From assembly GCA_902602515.1 (NCBI GenBank), contig CACKRG010000002.1:217449-281448 (forward strand): a stretch of DNA of 64,000 nt. Reading direction: 5' to 3'. Numbering within the stretch: the first letter of the stretch is position 1; every line of letters starts with the position of its first letter. The DNA is from an uncultured Alphaproteobacteria bacterium. Its GTDB lineage: Bacteria; Pseudomonadota; Alphaproteobacteria; HIMB59; GCA-002718135. The notes beneath the pieces were generated by a model. That model was not told the origin of the DNA. It saw only the letters and a program-made list of their open reading frames with translations, and made no database searches. Made by a program: the position numbers and the translations under genes. Positions 52,347 through 63,135 of the stretch are shown piece after piece.

Positions 52347-52388
52347 TCTTGTTTTTTTCAATATTTTTAATATAGGAGACATATTATT

Positions 52389-52413
52389 AAGGTGGGTTTC
52401 CCACCTTTTTTTT
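52389..52413 (+). terminator. Terminator-like hairpin between trmB and nusA
   Basis: AAGGTGGG and CCCACCTT form an 8-bp perfect stem with loop TTT and a run of eight T. It ends 6 bp before the nusA ATG. A ribosome-site-like AGGAGA lies upstream of the hairpin at about 52374, roughly 40 bases from the ATG. The hairpin can terminate trmB transcription and could act as a NusA-responsive attenuator. Confidence 0.8.
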
Positions 52414-52419
52414 ATAAAT

Positions 52420-53952
52420 ATGGCAAAAAAGAAATTTAACGTTATTCGAGAGGAAATGCTCCAAGTTGCAACTAATGTTGCACAAGAAAAGAATATTGAT
52501 CAAGATTCAGTATTTCTTGCTATGGAGCAGGCCTTAGAAAAAGCTGCTAGAGTAAAATATGGTCAAGAAATTGATATACGTATTTCTATTGATAGATCCA
52601 CAGGTGATATTAAGTTAAATTCATATTTAGAAGTAGTAGAGACAATTGATGAAGAATTGCAATCAAGGCAAATTTTATTCGATGAAGCAAAAAAAATAAA
52701 TCCAGACATTAACATAGGTGAATTTATTATTAAGGAACTTCCACCTATCGAACTAGGCAGAGTAGCTGCTCAAAATGCAAAGGGAGTTATTATCCAAAAA
52801 GTAAGAGAAGCAGATAAATCAAAACAATATGAAGAATACAAAGATAAAGTTGGAGAAATAGCAGTAGGTATTGTTAAGAGAGTAGAGTTCGGTAATCTAA
52901 TTGTGGATCTTGGAAAAAGTGAAGCTATAATAAAAAGGGAAGAATTAATTCCAAGAGAAACTTTTAAGAATGGTGATAGAGTTAGAGCCTATATTTATGA
53001 AGTAAAAGATGATGTAAAAGGATATCAAGTTTTTCTATCTAGAACCCATCCTAATTTTCTCTCAAAACTTTTCCATCAAGAGGTACCAGAGATATATGAT
53101 GGTGTAATAACTGTAAAGAGTGTTGCTAGAGATCCAGGATCTCGTGCAAAAATAAGTGTATACACAGAAGACTCTACTATAGATCCTGTTGGTGCATGTG
53201 TTGGAATGAGAGGCTCAAGAGTACAGGCAGTAGTTAATGAATTGCAAGGTGAAAAAATAGATATTGTTACATGGTCCGATAATCAAGCAACTTTTTTAGC
53301 AAATGCTTTAGCTCCAGCAGAAGTTAGTAAAATTTTTCTATTTGAAGAAAAGAATAAAGTTGAAGTTGTTATTCCTGATGATCAGCTAAGTCTTGCAATT
53401 GGTCGTAAAGGTCAAAATGTAAAGTTAGCTTCGAATTTAACAAGTTTAGAAATTGATATTCTTACAGAAGATGAAGAATCTGAAAGAAGGCAGCAGGAAT
53501 TTAAAGAAAAGAGTTTATTAATTTCAGAGCTTCTAGATGTAGAAGACGTAATTGCTCAACTTTTAGTAACTGACGGGTATACCACAATTGATTCAATTGC
53601 ATCTGAAAATATAGAAAATATTGAAAAAATTGAAGGATTTGATTCTGAGTTAGCTAAAGAAATATTAGAAAGGGCTCAAAACTATCTGAAAGATCAAGAA
53701 CAAGCTAATCTTAAAATTATTAATGAAAATATTAAAGATGAAGCACTTAAAAACTTGGAAGGTATGAATAATAATATTTTAGCTCAACTAGCTAAATCAA
53801 ACATACTTACTATTAATGATTTTGCTGATCTAGCAACTTTCGAATTAATTGATAAAGATGAAGGAATATTAAAAAATATGGATTTAGATGAAGATTTTGT
53901 AAATAAAATGATAATGAAAGCACGAGAAAATTGGTTTACAGAAAATAACTAA
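52420..53952 (+). CDS. nusA: Transcription termination/antitermination protein NusA
   Basis: This 510-residue protein has an N-terminal RNA polymerase-binding domain (1-125, with DQDSVFLAMEQALEKAARVK), an S1 domain (about 135-200, GIVKRVEFGNLIVDLG), KH domains (DPVGACVGMRGSRVQAVVNE and LSLAIGRKGQNVKLAS) and C-terminal helix-hairpin-helix acidic repeats. The hairpin just before the gene suggests self-regulation by termination. It is followed after 9 bp by infB, without the ylxR gene often found between them. Confidence 0.95.
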   Translation: MAKKKFNVIREEMLQVATNVAQEKNIDQDSVFLAMEQALEKAARVKYGQEIDIRISIDRSTGDIKLNSYLEVVETIDEELQSRQILFDEAKKINPDINIGEFIIKELPPIELGRVAAQNAKGVIIQKVREADKSKQYEEYKDKVGEIAVGIVKRVEFGNLIVDLGKSEAIIKREELIPRETFKNGDRVRAYIYEVKDDVKGYQVFLSRTHPNFLSKLFHQEVPEIYDGVITVKSVARDPGSRAKISVYTEDSTIDPVGACVGMRGSRVQAVVNELQGEKIDIVTWSDNQATFLANALAPAEVSKIFLFEEKNKVEVVIPDDQLSLAIGRKGQNVKLASNLTSLEIDILTEDEESERRQQEFKEKSLLISELLDVEDVIAQLLVTDGYTTIDSIASENIENIEKIEGFDSELAKEILERAQNYLKDQEQANLKIINENIKDEALKNLEGMNNNILAQLAKSNILTINDFADLATFELIDKDEGILKNMDLDEDFVNKMIMKARENWFTENN

Positions 53953-53961
53953 GGAATTAAA

Positions 53962-56199
53962 TTGGAAAAAGATAAAGGCAATAAAAAGAAACCTCTTAAA
54001 CTATCTTCATCTGGAAGATTACAAATTAGAAAAAATTTAGGTCCTTCAAGTGATAAATCTAGATCAGGCGGTAATAAAAAAACAATTCAAATTGTTTTTA
54101 AAAATAAAAATAACCAACAAAAAAGCACATCTGCTGCTCAGTCAAATTTTAGAGGATCATCAAGTTTAAGAACACCAAGACCCTCAATTAATCAAGCTGC
54201 ACCAAATTTTAGTGCTCCTAATAAAAATAAAAATTTTGATAACAAAAATAAAAAAAATCTAGAAACAAAAAAAAATCAACAAAAAAAATCAACACTTAAA
54301 CCTATTGAAGATGAATTTAGTAAGTATGATGCAAAAAAAATACTTGAACAAGAGGATCAAGAATTTGATAAATTTCCAAGCTTAGCAAAAATAAAAAGAG
54401 CAAGAGAAAAAGAAAAATTAAAAACATCTGAAGTAGAGGATACAAAAATCTCTAGAGAGGTTTCAATACCAGATATAATTACAGTTCAAGATTTGGCAAA
54501 TAGGTTAGCTGAAAAGACAGCTGACGTTGTTAAATCTCTTATGAAGTTAGGTGTTATGGCTAACGCAACACAATCACTAGACTCAGAAACTGCTCAATTA
54601 GTTGCAGAAGAATTAGGCCATAAAGTCAGCATAGTTAAAGATGATGATGTTTTGACTGAAATTGAAGATTACGCAGATGATGAAAAATCTTTAGAACAAA
54701 GACCTCCAGTTGTTACAATTATGGGACATGTTGATCACGGAAAAACGAGTCTCCTTGATGCATTTAGACAAACAAATATTGTTTCTGGAGAGGCAGGTGG
54801 CATAACTCAACATATTGGAGCTTATCAAATTACTAATAAAAATAAAAAAATAACATTTATAGATACACCAGGACATGCCGCATTTTCTAATATGAGATCT
54901 AGAGGTTCTAAGACAACTGATATTGTAATTCTCGTAGTGGCAGCAGATGATGGAATCAAACCACAAACTATTGAATCTATAGCTCATGCTAAATCAGCTA
55001 AAGTTCCAATAATACTAGCAATTAATAAAATAGATTTAGATGGCTCTGATCCAGATAAAGTTAGGAATGAATTGCTTAGTCATGAAGTAATTGTTGAAAA
55101 ATTAAGTGGGGAAGTTTTAGATATTGAAGTATCTGCTACTAAAGGAACCAATTTAGATAAATTGGAAGAAGCAATTCATCTTCAAGCTGATTTACTTGCT
55201 TTAAAAGCCAATCCTAATAGAAGTGCAAGAGGGGTTATAATAGAATCGAAACTTGAAAAAGGTAGAGGATCTGTGGCAACCGTTTTAGTTCAAAAAGGTA
55301 CACTTAAAGTTAGTGATATTTTTGTTTCGGGTGCAGAATGGGGCAAAGTCAAAGCTTTAATAAATGATAAAGGAAAAAATATAAATGAAGCTAGCCCATC
55401 ATTACCAGTAGAAGTTCTTGGTTTTGATTCAAATCCGCTAGCTGGTGACGATTTTATAGTTGTTGAAAATGAATCTACTGCAAGAAAGATTGCTGAATAT
55501 AGATCTAGTAAAATTCAAATTCAGAAAAATACAGTTGTTAAATCAAATGTGGAAGAAATGTTTGCTCAAATCAATAAAGGTCAAGTAACTGAACTTCCAG
55601 TTCTAATTAAAACAGATGTTCAAGGTTCTGCGGAAGCTATAGAAAACTCAATAACCAAATTATCGACAGAAGAAGTTCAAGTAAATGTGATCCACAAAGG
55701 GGTTGGTGCAATTACTGAAAGTGATGTAACTTTAGCAAACTCAAGTAAAGGTTTTATCTTAGGTTTTAATGTTAGAGCGTTACCTCATGCTCGAGATATA
55801 GCAAAAAGAGATGGTGTTGATATAAAATATTATTCAATAATTTATGAATTGATAGACGATATAAAAAATTTACTTTCAGGTCTTTTGAAGCCAGATATAT
55901 CTGAAAAAATAACCGGAAATGTAGAAATTAGAGAGGTATTTAATATTTCTAAAGTTGGTAATATTGCAGGTTGTATGGTCAAAGAAGGTTTTATATCAAG
56001 AAAGTCAAACGTAAGAATACTTCGAGACAATGTTGTAATTCATACTGGAAAAATATCTAGTTTAAAAAGATTTAAAGAAGAAGTATCTGATGTTAAAACA
56101 GGATTTGAATGTGGCGTAATGATCGAAAATTATAGTGATATAAAAGTTGGAGACATAATTGAAACATATGAAGAAATATCTACAAGTAGAAAACTATAA
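53962..56199 (+). CDS. infB: Translation initiation factor IF-2
   Basis: This 745-residue GTPase has a basic, low-complexity N-terminal region (1-150), an IF2_N domain, G1 GHVDHGKTS, G3 DTPGHAAFSNMRSRG, G4 NKIDL, then domains II-IV with GFNVRALPHARDIAKRDGVD. The N-terminal part is shorter than in most alphaproteobacteria. Start is TTG with a weak site, 9 bp after nusA. Confidence 0.95.
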   Translation: MEKDKGNKKKPLKLSSSGRLQIRKNLGPSSDKSRSGGNKKTIQIVFKNKNNQQKSTSAAQSNFRGSSSLRTPRPSINQAAPNFSAPNKNKNFDNKNKKNLETKKNQQKKSTLKPIEDEFSKYDAKKILEQEDQEFDKFPSLAKIKRAREKEKLKTSEVEDTKISREVSIPDIITVQDLANRLAEKTADVVKSLMKLGVMANATQSLDSETAQLVAEELGHKVSIVKDDDVLTEIEDYADDEKSLEQRPPVVTIMGHVDHGKTSLLDAFRQTNIVSGEAGGITQHIGAYQITNKNKKITFIDTPGHAAFSNMRSRGSKTTDIVILVVAADDGIKPQTIESIAHAKSAKVPIILAINKIDLDGSDPDKVRNELLSHEVIVEKLSGEVLDIEVSATKGTNLDKLEEAIHLQADLLALKANPNRSARGVIIESKLEKGRGSVATVLVQKGTLKVSDIFVSGAEWGKVKALINDKGKNINEASPSLPVEVLGFDSNPLAGDDFIVVENESTARKIAEYRSSKIQIQKNTVVKSNVEEMFAQINKGQVTELPVLIKTDVQGSAEAIENSITKLSTEEVQVNVIHKGVGAITESDVTLANSSKGFILGFNVRALPHARDIAKRDGVDIKYYSIIYELIDDIKNLLSGLLKPDISEKITGNVEIREVFNISKVGNIAGCMVKEGFISRKSNVRILRDNVVIHTGKISSLKRFKEEVSDVKTGFECGVMIENYSDIKVGDIIETYEEISTSRKL

Positions 56200-56213
56200 T
56201 TTTTATTTTTATT

Positions 56214-56582
56214 ATGGAAAGTCAAAGACAAATAAGATTTGGTGAGTTAATTAGATCATTAATTAGTGATTGTTTATTAAAAGAAGAATTTTATGATGAA
56301 AAAATAAATTCTGCATCAATAACAATATCTTTTGTGCGCATGTCAAAAGATTTAAGAATAGCAAATATTTATTTTATGCCTTTAGGTGGAATAAACAAAA
56401 ACAATATTTTAGAAAGTTTGAATGAAAAAAAATATATTTTCCAAAAATTTTTGTCAAAAGCTAAAATAAATTCAAAATTCACTCCAAAAATATTTTTTTA
56501 TTTAGATGATACATTTGATGAAGCCCAAAAAATTGAAAGACTTTTAATGAATAAAAAAGTTCTAAGAGATACTAAACAATGA
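56214..56582 (+). CDS. rbfA: Ribosome-binding factor A
   Basis: This 122-residue KH-type protein has RQIRFGELIRSLISDCLLKEE at the start, ITISFVRMSKDLRIANIYFMP and PKIFFYLDDTFDEAQKIERLL at the end, matching RbfA. It matures 16S rRNA in the 30S subunit. The stop overlaps the truB ATG, the classic infB-rbfA-truB-rpsO-pnp order. Confidence 0.92.
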   Translation: MESQRQIRFGELIRSLISDCLLKEEFYDEKINSASITISFVRMSKDLRIANIYFMPLGGINKNNILESLNEKKYIFQKFLSKAKINSKFTPKIFFYLDDTFDEAQKIERLLMNKKVLRDTKQ

Positions 56583-57481
56583 TTAATCAAGGATGGATAA
56601 ACCTATATAAACCAAAAAATATATCTTCTTTTCACGCAATTAATAAAATAAAAAAAAAATTTTCTATAAATAAAATTGGTCATGCCGGAACTTTAGATCC
56701 TCTCGCAGAAGGTGTGCTACCTATTGCATTAGGTAAAGCTACCAAATTGATTCCATTTATTACAAAAAAATCAAAGATTTATAACTTTACTATTAAATGG
56801 GGTTTGCAAACCTCAACAGATGACTCTGAGGGTGAAATTTTATTTAAATCAGAAAATATTCCTTCTTTAGAAGAAATAAAAAATAAAATTAAGAATTTTC
56901 ATGGTCAATTAATGCAAGTTCCACCAAAAATATCTGCAGTAAAAATTAACGGTCAAAGAGCTTATAAGCTAGATAGGCAAAAAATAGATTTTGAAATTAA
57001 ACCAAAAAATGTGTTTATTAAAAATTTGTCCATAACTAATCATAAAATTAACAAAACATCTTTTTTAATTGAATGTGGAAAAGGTTTCTACATCAGGAGT
57101 CTTGCAAGAGATTTATCTCATCAATTAAATACATTTGGACATATTATTTCATTAGAAAGAGAAAAAGTAGGTAAATTTAATAAAGAAACATCGATTTTAC
57201 TGGACGATTTATTAAAAATGGTACAAAGGCAGTTTGAAATTAATTGTATCAGATCATCAATTTCTATGCTGGACGACATCTTGGCTTTTGAAATTACTGA
57301 TCAAAATAGTCTTAAAGATTTATCTTTTGGCAGGTCAATTAAGATTAACATAGATAATTTGAAAGAATTTTCTTCATCTACTCAAGATAAAGATTCTCTT
57401 TTTTTATCTTATAAAGGAGACATTGTCTCAATTGGCAAATTAATTGGTAATTTGTTCAAACCAACGAAAATTTTGATTTAG
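56579..57481 (+). CDS. truB: tRNA pseudouridine-55 synthase TruB
   Basis: This 300-residue synthase shows GWINLYKPKNISSFHAINKI, KIGHAGTLDPLAEGVLPIAL with the catalytic Asp, YNFTIKWGLQTSTDDSEGE, VPPKISAVKINGQRAYKL and CGKGFYIRSLARDL. These are diagnostic. The C-terminal domain is short. It ends 8 bp before rpsO. Confidence 0.95.
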   Translation: MINQGWINLYKPKNISSFHAINKIKKKFSINKIGHAGTLDPLAEGVLPIALGKATKLIPFITKKSKIYNFTIKWGLQTSTDDSEGEILFKSENIPSLEEIKNKIKNFHGQLMQVPPKISAVKINGQRAYKLDRQKIDFEIKPKNVFIKNLSITNHKINKTSFLIECGKGFYIRSLARDLSHQLNTFGHIISLEREKVGKFNKETSILLDDLLKMVQRQFEINCIRSSISMLDDILAFEITDQNSLKDLSFGRSIKINIDNLKEFSSSTQDKDSLFLSYKGDIVSIGKLIGNLFKPTKILI

Positions 57482-57489
57482 GAGATGTG

Positions 57490-57759
57490 ATGTCGATAAC
57501 AAAAGAAAGTAAAAAAACTCTAATTAGTAAGTTTGCAAAAAATGATAAAGATACAGGATCTGTAAGAGTTCAAATTGCAGTTTTAAGTGAAAGAATTAAA
57601 AACTTAACTGATCACTTTAAAACACATAATAAAGATAATCATTCAAAGAGGGGTCTAGTCGCTCTCGTAAATAAAAGGAAAAAATTACTTAGTTATCTAT
57701 CAAGAAAAAATAATACAGAATATCTAGAAATAATAAAAGAGCTTAATATTAGAGGTTAA
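57490..57759 (+). CDS. rpsO: 30S ribosomal protein S15
   Basis: This 89-residue protein begins [19 protein letters not shown] and contains [39 protein letters not shown] and [10 protein letters not shown] place the start at the ATG at 57490, not the in-frame GTG one codon earlier, because AGGAG ends five bases before it and S15 normally starts MSIT. Confidence 0.95.
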   Translation: MSITKESKKTLISKFAKNDKDTGSVRVQIAVLSERIKNLTDHFKTHNKDNHSKRGLVALVNKRKKLLSYLSRKNNTEYLEIIKELNIRG

Positions 57760-57779
57760 TAAAAGAGGGTAAAAATATA

Positions 57780-59873
57780 ATGTTTGATGTAAAAAATGTA
57801 GAAATAGAATGGGCAGGAAGAAAACTTAAATTAGAAACAGGAAAAATAGCAAGACAAGCCGACGCAACAGTTATAGCCACTTATGGCGGAACAACAGTTA
57901 TGTGTAATGTAGTTGCTGCAAAAGAGGCAAATCCAGATATGGATTTTTTTCCTTTAACAGTAAATTATCAAGAAAAATATTATTCTGTAGGAAAAATACC
58001 TGGTGGTTTTTTTAAAAGAGAGGCCAGACCAACTGAAAAAGAAACATTGGTTTCTCGATTAATTGATAGGCCAGTTAGACCTTTATTTCACAAAGATTTT
58101 AAAAACGAAACTCAGGTTACTTGTACTGTATTATCACATGATCAAGAAAATGACTCAGATGTAGTAGCAATGTTAGCAGCAAGTGCTGCATTAACTTTAT
58201 CAGGTTTGCCATTTTTAGGCCCACTTGGAGCAATCAAGATTGGTTTTATAGATGGTGAGTTCGTTGTTAATCCAAGTAAAAGTCAATTATCAGACTCTAA
58301 ACTAGAATTAGTATTGGCAGGAACTAAGGAAGGGGTACTAATGATTGAGTCTGAAGCTAACGAGCTTTCAGAAAAACAAATGCTAGATGCAGTAGTTCTT
58401 GGTCAAGAAAATTATAAAACAGTCATAGAAGCAATAATCTCCTTAGCTAAAAAAGCTGCAAAGGAGCCTTGGGATATTAAAGAAAAGGATGAAGAAATTA
58501 AAAGTCTACCATCTAAAATCAATGCAAATTATGGTAAAGGTTTTATAGATGCTTACAAAATAACTGAAAAACAAAAAAGATCAGAAAAATTATCTTTATT
58601 AAGAAACGAAATCTCTGAAAAATTTGTAAGTGAAACACTTTCTCCGGTATTAGTTTCAGATGCAATAAAAAATGTAGAAAAAGATATAGTTAGAGGAGAA
58701 TTAATTAATACAGGTAATAGAATTGATGGAAGGGATACAAAAACAGTTCGCCCGATTGTATGCGAAACTGGAGTTTTAGAAAGAACTCACGGGTCAGCAT
58801 TATTTACTAGAGGAGAAACGCAGGCTCTTGTAGTTTCAACTTTAGGAACAGGACAAGATGAGCAAAGAATAGATGCAATTGATGGTGAATATACAGAGAA
58901 TTTTATGTTGCATTACAATTTTCCACCTTACTCTGTTGGAGAAGTAGGTAGAATCGGTTCAACTAGCAGAAGAGAAATTGGACATGGAAAACTAGCATGG
59001 AGAGCTATTCACCCAATGTTACCTTCTAAAGAAAAGTTTCCCTATACTTATAGAATTGTATCTGAAATTACTGAATCTAATGGATCTAGCTCTATGGCAA
59101 CTGTTTGTGGTACTTCTATGGCTTTAATGGACGCTGGAGTGCCTTTACAGAGACCAGTAGCAGGTATTGCAATGGGCTTAATTAAAGAAAATGATAAATA
59201 TGTAATATTATCAGATATATTAGGTGATGAGGATCACTTAGGTGATATGGACTTCAAAGTTGCGGGAACTTCTGAAGGAATAACTTCATTGCAAATGGAT
59301 ATTAAAATAACCAGTATTACAGCTGAAATTATGGAAGAAGCATTAGCGCAAGCTAAAGATGGACGATTCCATATACTAGGTGAAATGGCTAAAGCAATTG
59401 ATAAGCCTAATCAATCAATTTCACAATACGCACCAACAATAACTAATCTCCAAATAAACAAAGATAAAATTAGAGAAGTTATTGGTAAGGGAGGAGCAGT
59501 TATTAGAGAAATATCTGAAACAACCGGAGCTAAAATTGAAATTAATGATGAAGGATTAGTAAGTATTGCAGCTGTAGATCAAAAATCAGGAAATGATGCA
59601 TTAGAATGGATAAAAGGTATTGTCGAAGAGCCAGAGATTGGAAAAATTTATGATGGTAAAGTGATAAAGATAATGGACTTCGGTGCTTTTGTAAATTTTA
59701 TGGGATCTACAGATGGGCTTGTCCATATTAGTCAATTAAAAAATGAAAGAGTAGAGAAAGTTGAGGATGTTATTAGTGAAGGAGATATGGTTAAAGTAAA
59801 AGTACTGGATATCGACTCAAGAGGAAAAATTAAACTTTCTATGAAAGCAGTTGACGCAGAAGAAAACGCTTAA
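57780..59873 (+). CDS. pnp: Polyribonucleotide nucleotidyltransferase (PNPase)
   Basis: This 697-residue enzyme has two RNase PH domains (first with [20 protein letters not shown], second with [14 protein letters not shown] [18 protein letters not shown] and [20 protein letters not shown]), an alpha-helical linker, a KH domain ([18 protein letters not shown]) and a C-terminal S1 domain ([20 protein letters not shown]). It uses phosphate to degrade RNA. The 3' end overlaps the next gene by 23 bp. Confidence 0.96.
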   Translation: MFDVKNVEIEWAGRKLKLETGKIARQADATVIATYGGTTVMCNVVAAKEANPDMDFFPLTVNYQEKYYSVGKIPGGFFKREARPTEKETLVSRLIDRPVRPLFHKDFKNETQVTCTVLSHDQENDSDVVAMLAASAALTLSGLPFLGPLGAIKIGFIDGEFVVNPSKSQLSDSKLELVLAGTKEGVLMIESEANELSEKQMLDAVVLGQENYKTVIEAIISLAKKAAKEPWDIKEKDEEIKSLPSKINANYGKGFIDAYKITEKQKRSEKLSLLRNEISEKFVSETLSPVLVSDAIKNVEKDIVRGELINTGNRIDGRDTKTVRPIVCETGVLERTHGSALFTRGETQALVVSTLGTGQDEQRIDAIDGEYTENFMLHYNFPPYSVGEVGRIGSTSRREIGHGKLAWRAIHPMLPSKEKFPYTYRIVSEITESNGSSSMATVCGTSMALMDAGVPLQRPVAGIAMGLIKENDKYVILSDILGDEDHLGDMDFKVAGTSEGITSLQMDIKITSITAEIMEEALAQAKDGRFHILGEMAKAIDKPNQSISQYAPTITNLQINKDKIREVIGKGGAVIREISETTGAKIEINDEGLVSIAAVDQKSGNDALEWIKGIVEEPEIGKIYDGKVIKIMDFGAFVNFMGSTDGLVHISQLKNERVEKVEDVISEGDMVKVKVLDIDSRGKIKLSMKAVDAEENA

Positions 59874-60606
59874 CTTACCTAAATTAATTGGGCACAGAGG
59901 TGTAAAAGATCTGTGTCCAGAAAACACCTTAGAATCTATTGCTATGGCATTCGAAATAGGCTTAAATTTTGTAGAAATAGATGTTAAGATTTCTAAAGAC
60001 AAAGTCCCAATTTTATTACATGACGACACGTTAGATAGAACTACTAATGGAAGTGGACTTGCAATTGATCATGATTATAAGGACATCAAAAAACTTGATG
60101 CAGGAAAATTTTTTTATAAAAATAATACAAACATCTTTGTTCCAAAGTTAGAAGATACTCTTAATCTATGTATTAATAATAATGGTAATTTAAACATTGA
60201 ATTAAAGCCCAATAAAAATTTTGAAAAAGAAAATACTCTTGAAATTTATAAACTTACAAAAAATATTCATCAAATAGATATTTTTTTCTCATCATTTGAT
60301 TTGATTTCTATTTTAGAAATTTCAAAACTTTATCCTCAATCTTTTCGCAGTTTTCTGTTAGATGATTTTAAACTTTATAATATTGATGATTTAATTAATA
60401 TATCAATTAATAATGATTTAAAAATTTGTGGATTAAATATAGATCTTGTTTCAACTGATATTATTAAAAAAATTAAAGAATCTAATATATCAATTACTGT
60501 TTATTCAGATAAAAATATAAATTTATCTAATGCTAATAATATTTTTTCTTTAGGTGTGGACAGTGTTTTTATTGATAATCCTGAACGTATGTTGGGAAAA
60601 TTTTAA
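59851..60606 (+). CDS. Glycerophosphodiester phosphodiesterase family protein
   Basis: This 251-residue TIM-barrel protein has [21 protein letters not shown] (catalytic HRG and E-N), [30 protein letters not shown] with the metal Glu, Asp and catalytic His, and [11 protein letters not shown]. It cuts glycerophosphodiesters to glycerol-3-phosphate. The start is a TTG inside the end of pnp. No signal peptide is seen, so it acts in the cytoplasm and would need imported substrate, for which the UgpB-like transporters of this window are candidates. Confidence 0.9.
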   Translation: MTQKKTLNLPKLIGHRGVKDLCPENTLESIAMAFEIGLNFVEIDVKISKDKVPILLHDDTLDRTTNGSGLAIDHDYKDIKKLDAGKFFYKNNTNIFVPKLEDTLNLCINNNGNLNIELKPNKNFEKENTLEIYKLTKNIHQIDIFFSSFDLISILEISKLYPQSFRSFLLDDFKLYNIDDLINISINNDLKICGLNIDLVSTDIIKKIKESNISITVYSDKNINLSNANNIFSLGVDSVFIDNPERMLGKF

Positions 60607-61376
60607 AGTTTATTTGGCATTCCAATAATATTGTAACCGCAATCGACATAATGTACTTCACCAGTAACGGCAGAAGATAAATCACTAACAAAATATAAAG
60701 CAGATTTACCAATTTCATCTAGTTGTGCATTTCTTTTTAATGCTGAGTGTTCTTCTGTAAATTTAAACACTTCCCTAGCATTATTTATTGCTGCACCAGC
60801 AATTGTTCTCATAGGTCCTGCTGATATCGCATTAACACGAATATTTTTTGTGCCTAAATCAACACTCAAGTATTTTACACTCGTCTCTAAAGCTGCTTTT
60901 GCTATTCCCATTAAATTGTAATTTGGTATCACTTTATTTGAGCCATAAAAAGTGAGGGTGAGAATACTTCCACCTTCATTCATTATAGGTTCAAAACTTC
61001 TTGCAAGACTAGTTAATGAAAAACATGATATTTCCAAACAATTAATAAAATTATCTTTCGTAGTATCAACATATCTGCCATTTAATTCTGACTTATCTGC
61101 AAATGCAACAGCGTGAATTATAAAATCAATTGTGCCCCATTCTTTCTTAATAATTTCCACAGATTTGTTTATTGAGTCATCATTATTGAAATCACATTCA
61201 ATTAATATTTTTGAATTAATTTTTTCAGAAAGTGGCTTAACTCTCTTCAATAATATTTCGTTTTGATAGCCAATGGCTATTTCAGCCCCATTCTCAGCTA
61301 GTTGTTTTGTAATTCCCCAGGCAATTGAATGATTATTTGCAATACCAAATACTAACCCTCTTTTATTTTTAAGCAT
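60603..61376 (-). CDS. fabI: Enoyl-[acyl-carrier-protein] reductase FabI
   Basis: This 257-residue short-chain reductase has [20 protein letters not shown] at the N-terminus, the active-site Y-x6-K in [25 protein letters not shown] and [12 protein letters not shown]. These are typical of FabI. It overlaps fabB by 8 bp and is last in the fabA-fabB-fabI unit. Confidence 0.95.
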   Translation of the reverse strand: MLKNKRGLVFGIANNHSIAWGITKQLAENGAEIAIGYQNEILLKRVKPLSEKINSKILIECDFNNDDSINKSVEIIKKEWGTIDFIIHAVAFADKSELNGRYVDTTKDNFINCLEISCFSLTSLARSFEPIMNEGGSILTLTFYGSNKVIPNYNLMGIAKAALETSVKYLSVDLGTKNIRVNAISAGPMRTIAGAAINNAREVFKFTEEHSALKRNAQLDEIGKSALYFVSDLSSAVTGEVHYVDCGYNIIGMPNKL

Positions 61377-62586
61377 GATATTTTGAAAATACTAATGTTG
61401 CATTTGTGCCACCAAAACCAAAACTATTCGACATAACATGCTCAATTTCAATATCATGTTCCGTTTTTAAAAGAATATTACAATCTTTGGCATTATCATC
61501 GAGTTTATCAATATTAGCAGAACCACTAATAAAATTATTTTTCATCATCAATAAACTATAAATTGCTTCATGCACACCAGTTGCCCCTAAAGAATGACCA
61601 GTTAAAGATTTTGTTGAACTCATTTTAGGAATATTTGAGCCAAAAACATTTTTGATTGCTTCTAATTCTTTCACATCTCCTATTGGAGTGCTTGTTCCAT
61701 GTGTATTTATATAATCAATTTTACCATCAATATTTTTTAATGCTTGTTTCATGCATCTTTCTGCTCCTTCTCCAGAGGGCTGTACCATATCATATCCATC
61801 TGAGGTGGCTCCATATCCTGTAATTTCACCATATATTTTAGCACCTCTAGCTTTTGCATGCTCTAATTCTTCAAGTACTAAAGTTCCACCTCCACCAGCA
61901 ATTACAAAACCATCTCTATCTGCATCATATGCTCTTGAAGATTTATTAGGAGTAGAATTATATTTTGATGACAAAGCACCCATAGCATCAAATAAAATTG
62001 ACAAAGTCCAATGGAGCTCTTCACCTCCACCAGCAAAAATAATATTTTGTTTTCCCATCTGAATTAGTTCATAAGCATTACCAATACAATGTGAACTTGT
62101 AGAACATGCTGAAGTAATTGAATAGTTAACTCCTTTAATCTTAAAAGGTGTAGCAAGAGTCGCAGAATTTGTACTAGACATTGCTCTTGGCACCATAAAT
62201 GGTCCAATTTTTTTTGAACCCGAACTCTTTCCAATTTCAGAAGACTTAAATAAATTTTGTGTAGAAGGTCCACCTGAACCAACAATTATACCAGTCATTT
62301 CATTTGAAACATCACTTTCCTCTAGCCCCGAGTCTTCTATTGCATCTTTCATCGCAACATAGTTATAAGCCGCTCCATCACCCATAAATCTGAGCAATCT
62401 CCTGTCTACTTCGTTGCTAATATCTATATTTGGTTTACCATGCACAAGACTTCTAAAAGAAAACTCTTCATACTCTTCTGCACTCGTAATACCAGATTTT
62501 AAATTTTTAAGACTTTCTATGACATCTGATTGATTATTGCCAATACATGACACAATGCCCAAACCTGTTACTACTACTCTATTCAT
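61369..62586 (-). CDS. fabB: 3-Oxoacyl-[acyl-carrier-protein] synthase I FabB
   Basis: This 405-residue ketosynthase has the C-H-H triad in [29 protein letters not shown] and [15 protein letters not shown], and ends [14 protein letters not shown]. Its pairing with fabA marks the anaerobic unsaturated fatty acid route. It starts 3 bp after fabA. Confidence 0.95.
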   Translation of the reverse strand: MNRVVVTGLGIVSCIGNNQSDVIESLKNLKSGITSAEEYEEFSFRSLVHGKPNIDISNEVDRRLLRFMGDGAAYNYVAMKDAIEDSGLEESDVSNEMTGIIVGSGGPSTQNLFKSSEIGKSSGSKKIGPFMVPRAMSSTNSATLATPFKIKGVNYSITSACSTSSHCIGNAYELIQMGKQNIIFAGGGEELHWTLSILFDAMGALSSKYNSTPNKSSRAYDADRDGFVIAGGGGTLVLEELEHAKARGAKIYGEITGYGATSDGYDMVQPSGEGAERCMKQALKNIDGKIDYINTHGTSTPIGDVKELEAIKNVFGSNIPKMSSTKSLTGHSLGATGVHEAIYSLLMMKNNFISGSANIDKLDDNAKDCNILLKTEHDIEIEHVMSNSFGFGGTNATLVFSKYHA

Positions 62587-62589
62587 TAA

Positions 62590-63096
62590 TTATTTCTCAG
62601 GTGAAAATAGACCAACTTTCATATCTTTAGCTTCATAAATTGTTTCACCGTCAGCTTTTAAAACACCATCCCCAACACCTAAAATTAGTTTTCTTAGTAT
62701 AAGTCTTTTAAGAGATATATGATAAGTTACTTTTTTAACTTTTTGTAAAACTTGACCTGTAAACTTAACTTCGCCTACTCCTAGAGCTCTACCTTTTCCT
62801 GGTTGACCTAGCCATCCTAAATAAAAACCTAGTAATTGCCACATAGCATCTAAACCTAAACAACCTGGCATAACAGGATCGTCTTTAAAATGACATTCAA
62901 AAAACCAAAGATTTTCATTAATATCCAATTCTGCAATAACCTCACCTTTAGAAAATATTCCACCATTTTCATTTATAGATGTAATTCTATCGAACATTAG
63001 CATAGGAGGCATTGGAAGTTGTGCGTTTCCTTTTCCAAAAAGTATACCTTTGGCACAATCAATTAATTGATCGTATGTAAAAGAATTTTGTTTCAT
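62590..63096 (-). CDS. fabA: 3-Hydroxydecanoyl-[acyl-carrier-protein] dehydratase FabA
   Basis: This 168-residue hot-dog-fold enzyme has [24 protein letters not shown] N-terminal sequence ([15 protein letters not shown]), the active-site His in [20 protein letters not shown] and [15 protein letters not shown]. It makes and isomerises trans-2-decenoyl-ACP, which gives unsaturated fatty acids. Standard length. Confidence 0.95.
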   Translation of the reverse strand: MKQNSFTYDQLIDCAKGILFGKGNAQLPMPPMLMFDRITSINENGGIFSKGEVIAELDINENLWFFECHFKDDPVMPGCLGLDAMWQLLGFYLGWLGQPGKGRALGVGEVKFTGQVLQKVKKVTYHISLKRLILRKLILGVGDGVLKADGETIYEAKDMKVGLFSPEK

Positions 63097-63135
63097 AATT
63101 TAAATTAAACTTTTTTTATACATTTATCAATTAAC

